NCBI GenBank assembly: GCA_021827245.1
Contig: JAKAWN010000030.1
Span: forward strand, 24,083-29,709
DNA length: 5,627 nucleotides
Direction of reading: 5' to 3'
Source: Acidobacteriota bacterium
GTDB taxonomy: Bacteria; Acidobacteriota; Terriglobia; UBA7540
A program made the translations under genes and the position numbers. Below the pieces are notes generated by a model, which saw only the letters and a list, made by a program, of their open reading frames with translations, was not told the origin of the DNA and did not search any database. The stretch's first letter is position 1; each line of letters opens with the position of its first letter. Below are positions 1 through 5,627 of this stretch, in pieces.

Positions 1-551
1 ACCACCTGACGCCGCTAGTTGATGAGCTGTGGCAACAGCTCGCTCATTTAGAATCCCGCAATCTTCCTCTCGCTGAACTTGGTGCTTATGTCACCAAGCT
101 GAGCGATCAATGGACGAGCCACGAACAGCAAGTCAAGAATTTCCTCAGCGAGAAAACGAGCTTCTACCGCAAGGAGTTCGAGAAACGCATGACTGAACGC
201 TTGAAGGAGGAAACCGCCGAAGAGAAAGAGACCTTTACTTCGCGTCTGAAAGAACTGCAGCAAGAACCGAAATGGCTTGAAAAGCAGCGCGCCGAGATGG
301 GCAGGCAAAAGCAGCGGTTGCGGCAGGGACTGCTGTTCGATGAAGTCAGGGTCCTGGAAGAACAGAAGTTGCGGGATTTGGAATGGGAAGTTATGCACAG
401 CCACATCGAACAGATGAAGCAGTTGCTTGAGCGGGAGCGGGACCGAATGCTCGAAAAGATTCTTCCTAAGCGATTCTCACTGGCATCGGTTGATCTTCAA
501 CCCTTGGCAATCGAATACATCGTCAGTGAGAAAGAAGGGGTAGGCGCCTAA
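1..551 (+). CDS. C-terminal part of a probable SNF2-type defence helicase (DrmD-like), 5' truncated
   Basis: The gene enters from the left edge. Its frame is open from position 3 to the TAA at 549-551, giving 182 visible residues and no start codon in view. An internal ATG at 189 is not a likely start, because the frame and the same charged composition continue upstream of it. Visible residues about 30-150 are very rich in Glu, Lys, Arg and Gln with regularly spaced Leu, which suggests a long coiled coil. A compact tail follows, with LPKRF at visible residues 154-158 and PLAIEYIV at 167-174. No helicase motif, Walker box or membrane segment is visible. From memory, this layout resembles the C-terminus of large SNF2/RapA-like ATPases encoded just before giant adenine methyltransferases, including DrmD of class 1 DISARM. 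Its stop overlaps the next start by one base, indicating one operon. That the gene is real is nearly certain; the helicase identity rests mainly on context. It could instead be another coiled-coil partner protein. Confidence 0.6.
   Translation, partial: HLTPLVDELWQQLAHLESRNLPLAELGAYVTKLSDQWTSHEQQVKNFLSEKTSFYRKEFEKRMTERLKEETAEEKETFTSRLKELQQEPKWLEKQRAEMGRQKQRLRQGLLFDEVRVLEEQKLRDLEWEVMHSHIEQMKQLLERERDRMLEKILPKRFSLASVDLQPLAIEYIVSEKEGVGA
532..550 (+). promoter_or_regulatory. Ribosome binding region of the methyltransferase gene, inside the upstream gene
   Basis: A purine run ending in GAAGGGG (534-540) lies 10 bases before the ATG at 551 and is a plausible but imperfect Shine-Dalgarno sequence with slightly long spacing. 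It lies within the last codons of the upstream gene. The upstream stop TAA and this ATG share one base (TAATG), so terminating ribosomes could restart directly. This supports 551 as the start and suggests that the downstream protein is made in proportion to its partner. Confidence 0.5.
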
Positions 552-3500
552 TGCCTTTGGCGGCTCCCTCAATTAAACACGCTTGGTGGTCCGAACTGCG
601 TCACGGAGGCCTGCTGATCTCGCCGGCGGTACTCGATGAGTATTTCCCTGAGGAGCCGCTTGTTCCTTCTTCGTTTGCTTACAATCGGCTCCGTGACCGA
701 TACAATAGCTTTGCCGCGTGGCTCCATAAGCAACCCGACCTCGCACACGGTGAGGTCCAAAGCCTCCACACATGGTTGGATAATGTCCTTGAAGATTTCC
801 TCGGACATGACAAATTACACTGGCTGAAAGGGTCAAACGTCCCTCAAGACCTGACGGTCGAAACCACCTTAGGCGAACGCCTTCGCCCGAATCGAGTTCT
901 ATACCTTGACGGCACTAAGAACCGCCCGGCCCTCGTCGTATGGGTGGACCGGACCAAGCACGTGGGTACGGGCAAAGGCCGAACAGCATACAGCCGCCTG
1001 ATCGAATTCCTGCGATCATCGGGGTTGAAGCTCGGGCTCCTTACAAATGGGTCCCAATTCCGGCTTTGTTACGCCGGACTGGATAACGAGTCATGGGCAG
1101 AATGGGACGTTGAGAACTGGTTTGAAGAAGGCGAGTTGCGCCTGCAACTCCTGGGTTTCCTCACCCTTCTGGGACCAAACGGGTTAGCGGCCTCCAAAGA
1201 TGGTGAATTCACACTTCTATCGGCTGTGCAGGCTTCCCGCACAAGACAGGGTGAACTTTCCACCGTTCTCGGTGAGCAAGTCAGGCAAGCTGTCGAGTTG
1301 ATTTTGTCCGAACTAGATAAAGCAAAGCGGAAATATCCTTCGCTTCTCGATGTTGTTTGTAAGGCCCCTGACGGCTCGGAGCTTGGACAAAAGCGGATCC
1401 TGGAATCCCTCTACCAGGCGACTTCTCGTTTGGTCATGCGGATGGTGATTGTTTTTTACGCCGAAGATCGAGGAATGTTGCCCAGAAGTCTGGAATCCTA
1501 CAACGCCAGCTACGGTCTGGAGGGTCTTTACGAAAGGCTGCGCCGTGCCGTGGCTCACGAGGGCTACCGAGCTCTGTCGGAACAGTCAACCTCCTGGCCC
1601 CGCATTCTTTCCCTATTCCGGCTCATCCACGATGGCTCTCCCCACCCTGAATTACCCGTCCAGACTTACGCGGGATTGCTCTTTCGCCCTGGCAATCCTA
1701 AGGATCATGACCCCATCATGCGAGCTCTCGCGCTCATGGAAGACGCGCGAGTCGAAATCCCCGACGCGACTGTGTTGGAAGTTCTGACACGGCTGAAAAT
1801 CGGGAAAATCAAAATCCGGCACGGCAAAACAGCCTCATGGGTTAGTGGCCCCGTAGATTTCACAGACCTCCGGACCGAGTACATCGGCATCATGTATGAA
1901 GGTCTTCTGGACTATGAGCTCAAGGCGACTGACCAAACAATGGTCTTCCTTAACATTGGGCAACAGCCGATCCTCCCACTAGAAATCCTTGAGAATATGC
2001 CCGACGCAAACCTCAAGGACCTGCTGGAAAAACTGAGCAAAGAAAAGGCCAAGGGTCCGCAAACCGAGGAATCCACAGGCGAAGAAGGAGAAGAAGAGGT
2101 CGACGAAGATGAAGAGTCCGCCGATGAGGAAGCAGAGGCCGAGGAAGAGGCGGAGGCAGAGGAAGTCGAAGCAGAAGCACCCGCCGGCGAAGCGGAGAGC
2201 AAGGCGCCGGAGATCCGGACCGAAGCTGACATCCGCCGCGAGCGCGCTCACAAATGGGCGTTGAGGGCCGTCGAGGTTGCCGGCTGGGTCAAAAAGCCTC
2301 GTGGGAAGAATCCGAATCTGTATCAATTCGAAAAAGACCGCCAAGCAGCGGCGCAGAAGCTGATTGCCCGAGTCTTGGACCAGGGTGAATTCTACCTCTC
2401 CCGTTGGGGTGGGACACGTAAAGGCTCAGGCACCTTTTACACGAAACCCGGCTTGGCTGTACCGACTGTTCATCGGACGCTAGAACCTCTAGCGTATAAC
2501 AAGGCAGATGACGGGAAAATCATTCCGAAGACACCGGAAGAGGTCCTTGCGCTGAAGGTCTGTGACCCTGCTTGCGGCTCTGCTTCCTTCCTGGTTGCCG
2601 CACTTAACTATCTGACACAAGCGCTTTACGAATCCCTCGTCTATCACCATCGCATCGCTGAAAATGGAAACCCAAAACCTATCACACTCCCTTACGGACG
2701 CCAGTCCCAAGCAGCAATTCCTGAGGAAATCTTCCCTGTGCCCGTAAGTGACGAGCGTTTTGAAAAAATGCTGAGGGCCCGGCTCAAGCGGTATGTGGTC
2801 GAGCGGTGTATCTATGGCGTGGACTTCAATCCCATGGCCGTTGAATTGGCTCGACTTTCGCTCTGGCTTGAAACCATGGATAAAGACCTGCCTTTTGGGT
2901 TCCTCGACCACAAGATCAAAGCAGGAAACTCATTGATTGGTTGCTGGTTCGACCGGTTTATGGATTATCCGGTTTGTGCTTGGCTACGTGAAGGAGGCGA
3001 CAAGAATCATACCCACGGAACTCACTACGCGCAGGGAGAATGGACCAAAAAGATCAAAGAAAGCCTAAGTAAGAGAGTCAAGCCGGAGCTGGTCCAACAG
3101 ATTACAGCCCAAAGGTCCGACGTTTTCGAGTTCATTAAGGAAGGGGCGGTTCCCGAGAACCTCCACAGCGAGGCAGCTAGGGTCTTCGAAGAATTACATT
3201 CACTTCCGGTCGCAACACCCGATGGCATTGAACGACGCGAAAGGCTTTACAGAGAACGCTTCACAAACAACCCAAAGCTAAACGCATTGCTCCAGGCTTT
3301 CGATACATGGTGTGCCGTGTGGTTCTGGCCGGCAGACCAATTGGGACCAGGGGCGCCAACTCCCTTCAATTTCTTCCTGCCGAAGCCCGCAGCGCATGAA
3401 ACGGTCCAACAGTTGAATAACGAACTCAAATTCTTTCACTGGGAATTGGAGTTTCCTGACGTCTTCGCTTCGACCAATAGCGGTTTCGACGCGGTCTTCG

Positions 3501-5627
3501 GCAACCCACCATGGGATATCGCCAAACCCAATTCCAGAGAGTTCTTTTCTAATTACGACCCAATTTACCGCACTTATGGGAAGACAGAGGCAGTCTCGCA
3601 TCAAAGGCAACTTTTCCAAGCTGACCCCGAAATCGAGCGTCACTGGCTCTCGTACAGTTCGTACTTTAAGGCAATGAGCAATTGGGTGAAGTTTTCTGCG
3701 TTCCCGTTTGGTGATCCGTTTTTTGATCAAGCCGAAACCATAACATTAGCCAAGGGTAAGAAGAATTTTCAACTTCACGAATCTTGGCGCGCTCAACGAT
3801 CAAAGGTTAAAGGATTCGTTGCTTTTGACCACCCTTTCCGACACCAGGGATCAGCCGATATCAACACCTACAAGATGTTCCTTGAGATGGCTTACTACCT
3901 CCTTAAACAAGGCGGTCGCCTTGGGATGCTTGCCCCATCAGGTGTGTACGGTGACAAGGGGGCGGGAATGCTGAGGAAACTGTTTCTCAGCACAGGAAGC
4001 TGGGAGTGGCTTTACGGGTTCGACAATCGCGACGGGATTTTCAAAAGCGTTCATCGGGATACAAAGTTTCCGGCGATCATCGCCATGAAAGGAAGCACAA
4101 CGAACGAAGTACAGGCAGCGTTTCTCCGAAGAAACACGCTTGATTGGGAGTCTCCTCAGCCCCATACGATCTCATACCCGACGAACCTCTTGACGGTTCT
4201 TAGCCCGACGTATAGAGCATTCTGGGAAATCAGGCGCACTGCAGAACTTGACCTCTTGGCCAAAATTTACCATGGGAAGACGCTCATAGGGGACCAGTCC
4301 GCTTCTGCTTGGAAGATCCAATACGCAACAGAATTCCACATGACAAATCACCGTGATTATTTTTCCGCATTGAAGGATGAGATAGATAGAGGCTCTGTGG
4401 CAGCTCAGTACGGGCGCTGGAATGGTCCCGGGGGCGAGATTGCTCTTCCGCTGTTCCAAGGTGGAATGATATGGCACTTCGAGCTGCTAGGGGAGTATTT
4501 GCCCAGATCGGACGGTTTCGGCGCAGACGTTGGAAACTCATCTTCATGGATTGACAAACAGATTTCGCCAGAGCTCTTGGTAGATTCAAAGGTCTATCAA
4601 ACTTGGGAGAAGGCCCACCACGGACCGAAATTGGTTTTTCGCGACGTTACCAACCCTACCAATCAGCGGACGATGATCTGTGCGCTATTGCCAGATTTCC
4701 CTTGCGCAAACGTTCTGGGCGTTCTAACAACAGAGTCGAGCCGCCTGGCCGACCTCCTTCAAATCGAGGTAATGGTGAATTCCTTCGCCTTCGATTTCTG
4801 CGCGAGGACGAGGATGAACGGGAAGCATCTCAATTGGTTCCTGGTCGAAGAGTTGCCGTTACTGCGAGCTTTCAACGACGTGCTGCGCACGCAAACCATC
4901 CTTATCGCCGCACGCCTAAACAACACGGCGCTCCCCTTTTCTCCGCACTGGATTGAGCTTTCGGATCGAACGTTAAGGGACCTCCGTTTACGGCTCTCCC
5001 GTTTCCGTTCCCTTTGGGCTGTGAGTCCCCACGAACGGCTAAGGCTCCGGTCGATCGCTGACGCGCTTCTAGCTGACAGCTACGGGCTAAATTACGAAGA
5101 CTTGAAATACGTCTTGCGGCTTGATGCGAGCGATCCCAAAGGCTTTTGGCGAGTTGACCAAGACAAACCCTGCGAGCTCCGTCATACGACATTGGCGCTT
5201 GCAGCTCTCCGGGACCTTAAGGAAATGGGACCTGAAGCCTTTTGCAGCATTCCGGATCCTGATGGCCTGCCTGGTTGCGGCTGGCAAATTCCTGACACCC
5301 TTACATTCGCTGTCCGCGATGGCGGGTTCATCGACCTTGATGCAAAGGACGGCCTGAGCTATCCAGTTCGCGAACGGTTGGGGCCGCGCCTCCTGTCATG
5401 GCAGCTTGAATGTACGCCCGAGGAATCCTGGGCGGAATGTGAGTTTCATGCTCGCAACATTCTTGGCGAGGAGAAATTCAAAAAGCTCATGGCGGAACTC
5501 CGTGGAGAGAAACCATCCGAAAATGAAGCGGACCAGCCAGCTGTGGTTGAAGACCCCACTGGGCAACACAAGTTGTTTGCGACAGGTGCTCCAAACCTGT
5601 TGGGCCAGGACGATAACCGTATCATCG
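551..5627 (+). CDS. Giant Eco57I/PglX-type N6-adenine DNA methyltransferase (DrmMI-like), 3' truncated
   Basis: One frame runs from the ATG at 551 to the window end: 1,692 full codons, no stop, no frameshift. It should transfer a methyl group from S-adenosylmethionine to adenine N6 in a specific DNA site. Domains in order: a nuclease-like fold (about 110-180) lacking an acidic-x-Lys catalytic pair; a helical region with FYAEDRGMLP (302-311); an acidic linker (506-547); motif X-like GTFYTKP (627-633); SAM-binding motif I DPACGSASF (672-680); GVDFNPMAVELA (756-767); GNSLIG (792-797); a long insertion; catalytic motif IV NPPW (985-988); GGRLGMLAPSGVYGDKG (1121-1137); a TaqI-like target-recognition region with LVFRDVTNPTNQRTM (1361-1375) and NSFAFDF to HLNWF (1410-1430); then GFWRVDQDKP (1531-1540) and a tail of at least 150 residues. 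The upstream overlapping gene and this size suggest DrmMI of class 1 DISARM. BREX PglX or a stand-alone type IIG-like enzyme are alternatives. The methylase call is very secure, the system name moderate. Confidence 0.95.
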   Translation, partial: MPLAAPSIKHAWWSELRHGGLLISPAVLDEYFPEEPLVPSSFAYNRLRDRYNSFAAWLHKQPDLAHGEVQSLHTWLDNVLEDFLGHDKLHWLKGSNVPQDLTVETTLGERLRPNRVLYLDGTKNRPALVVWVDRTKHVGTGKGRTAYSRLIEFLRSSGLKLGLLTNGSQFRLCYAGLDNESWAEWDVENWFEEGELRLQLLGFLTLLGPNGLAASKDGEFTLLSAVQASRTRQGELSTVLGEQVRQAVELILSELDKAKRKYPSLLDVVCKAPDGSELGQKRILESLYQATSRLVMRMVIVFYAEDRGMLPRSLESYNASYGLEGLYERLRRAVAHEGYRALSEQSTSWPRILSLFRLIHDGSPHPELPVQTYAGLLFRPGNPKDHDPIMRALALMEDARVEIPDATVLEVLTRLKIGKIKIRHGKTASWVSGPVDFTDLRTEYIGIMYEGLLDYELKATDQTMVFLNIGQQPILPLEILENMPDANLKDLLEKLSKEKAKGPQTEESTGEEGEEEVDEDEESADEEAEAEEEAEAEEVEAEAPAGEAESKAPEIRTEADIRRERAHKWALRAVEVAGWVKKPRGKNPNLYQFEKDRQAAAQKLIARVLDQGEFYLSRWGGTRKGSGTFYTKPGLAVPTVHRTLEPLAYNKADDGKIIPKTPEEVLALKVCDPACGSASFLVAALNYLTQALYESLVYHHRIAENGNPKPITLPYGRQSQAAIPEEIFPVPVSDERFEKMLRARLKRYVVERCIYGVDFNPMAVELARLSLWLETMDKDLPFGFLDHKIKAGNSLIGCWFDRFMDYPVCAWLREGGDKNHTHGTHYAQGEWTKKIKESLSKRVKPELVQQITAQRSDVFEFIKEGAVPENLHSEAARVFEELHSLPVATPDGIERRERLYRERFTNNPKLNALLQAFDTWCAVWFWPADQLGPGAPTPFNFFLPKPAAHETVQQLNNELKFFHWELEFPDVFASTNSGFDAVFGNPPWDIAKPNSREFFSNYDPIYRTYGKTEAVSHQRQLFQADPEIERHWLSYSSYFKAMSNWVKFSAFPFGDPFFDQAETITLAKGKKNFQLHESWRAQRSKVKGFVAFDHPFRHQGSADINTYKMFLEMAYYLLKQGGRLGMLAPSGVYGDKGAGMLRKLFLSTGSWEWLYGFDNRDGIFKSVHRDTKFPAIIAMKGSTTNEVQAAFLRRNTLDWESPQPHTISYPTNLLTVLSPTYRAFWEIRRTAELDLLAKIYHGKTLIGDQSASAWKIQYATEFHMTNHRDYFSALKDEIDRGSVAAQYGRWNGPGGEIALPLFQGGMIWHFELLGEYLPRSDGFGADVGNSSSWIDKQISPELLVDSKVYQTWEKAHHGPKLVFRDVTNPTNQRTMICALLPDFPCANVLGVLTTESSRLADLLQIEVMVNSFAFDFCARTRMNGKHLNWFLVEELPLLRAFNDVLRTQTILIAARLNNTALPFSPHWIELSDRTLRDLRLRLSRFRSLWAVSPHERLRLRSIADALLADSYGLNYEDLKYVLRLDASDPKGFWRVDQDKPCELRHTTLALAALRDLKEMGPEAFCSIPDPDGLPGCGWQIPDTLTFAVRDGGFIDLDAKDGLSYPVRERLGPRLLSWQLECTPEESWAECEFHARNILGEEKFKKLMAELRGEKPSENEADQPAVVEDPTGQHKLFATGAPNLLGQDDNRII
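2066..2191 (+). repeat. Low-complexity GAA/GAG-rich stretch encoding an acidic linker
   Basis: This in-frame segment of the methyltransferase gene encodes residues 506-547, of which 25 of 42 are Glu or Asp and none is Lys or Arg. The DNA is an imperfect repetition of GAG/GAA/GCN codons and opens with a 19-base all-purine run at 2081-2099. It sits between the N-terminal helical region and the methyltransferase core, where a flexible hinge would be expected. Such repeats can change length by slippage. The opposite strand has long open frames here (poly-Ser and Phe/Leu-rich), which are by-products of the composition. Confidence 0.85.

Noticed and set aside
205..210. Strong GGAGG-type Shine-Dalgarno sequence inside the upstream gene
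   Set aside because: It is formed by Lys-Glu-Glu codons of the coiled coil, and no credible start of another gene follows it.
48..404. Minus-strand open frame of 118 codons rich in Phe and Leu
   Set aside because: It lies exactly opposite the Glu/Lys-rich coiled coil; GAA, GAG and AAG codons read as Phe/Leu-type codons on the other strand. No start context or family resemblance was seen.
541..550. Perfect 10-base palindrome TAGGCGCCTA just before the methyltransferase start
   Set aside because: Several 10-base palindromes are expected by chance in a window this size, and as RNA it would form only a three-pair stem. Its position is intriguing but nothing else supports an operator.
1912..2344. 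Two overlapping minus-strand frames, one poly-Ser/Ala and one hydrophobic and membrane-like
   Set aside because: Both are mirror images of the acidic GAA/GAG linker of the methyltransferase. The apparent membrane segment comes from base composition.
3278..3730. Minus-strand open frame of 150 codons, the longest complete antisense frame
   Set aside because: It is antisense to a conserved part of the methyltransferase containing NPPW, and its protein resembles no family I know.
1004..4782. Five GAATTC sites (1004, 1205, 2387, 4331, 4777), more than the one or two expected
   Set aside because: The excess is small and mostly reflects Glu-Phe and Glu/Val-Asn-Ser codon pairs. It says nothing reliable about the enzyme's target.
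4603..4956. Plus-strand frame of 117 codons inside the methyltransferase gene
   Set aside because: It is an Arg/Pro-rich shifted reading of the conserved target-recognition region, whose true frame stays open and carries the family motifs, so there is no frameshift.

Overview
The window is a fragment of a bacterial operon with two tightly packed plus-strand genes. Both are cut by the window edges and together they fill essentially every base. No rRNA, tRNA, CRISPR array, insertion sequence, promoter or terminator was seen. Base composition is moderately GC-rich by eye and codon use is mixed. Nothing in the sequence identifies the species; an environmental bacterium with a moderately high-GC genome is the most that can be said.

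Positions 1-551 hold the last 182 codons of a protein whose visible part is a highly charged coiled coil followed by a short conserved-looking C-terminal cap. This resembles the tail of large SNF2/RapA-type DEAD/DEAH helicases found next to giant adenine methyltransferases in defence islands. The helicase motifs themselves would lie upstream, so the assignment is an inference. Positions 551-5627 are one uninterrupted reading frame of at least 1,692 codons with no stop before the window ends. It encodes a giant Eco57I/PglX-type N6-adenine DNA methyltransferase. It has an N-terminal domain resembling a decayed nuclease, a helical region with FYAEDRGMLP, a strongly acidic linker, the methyltransferase core (GTFYTKP, DPACGSASF, GVDFNPMAVELA, NPPW), a TaqI-like target-recognition region and a C-terminal extension.

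The two genes overlap by one base (TAATG), so they are very probably co-transcribed and translationally coupled. A SNF2-like helicase followed immediately by a giant adenine methyltransferase matches the drmD-drmMI start of class 1 DISARM anti-phage systems. In that system the methylase marks host DNA and the helicase and other Drm proteins act on unmarked incoming DNA. The defining genes drmA, drmB and drmC would lie downstream, outside the window, so the DISARM call is a well-motivated hypothesis, not a demonstration. Other helicase-methylase defence or R-M modules remain possible.
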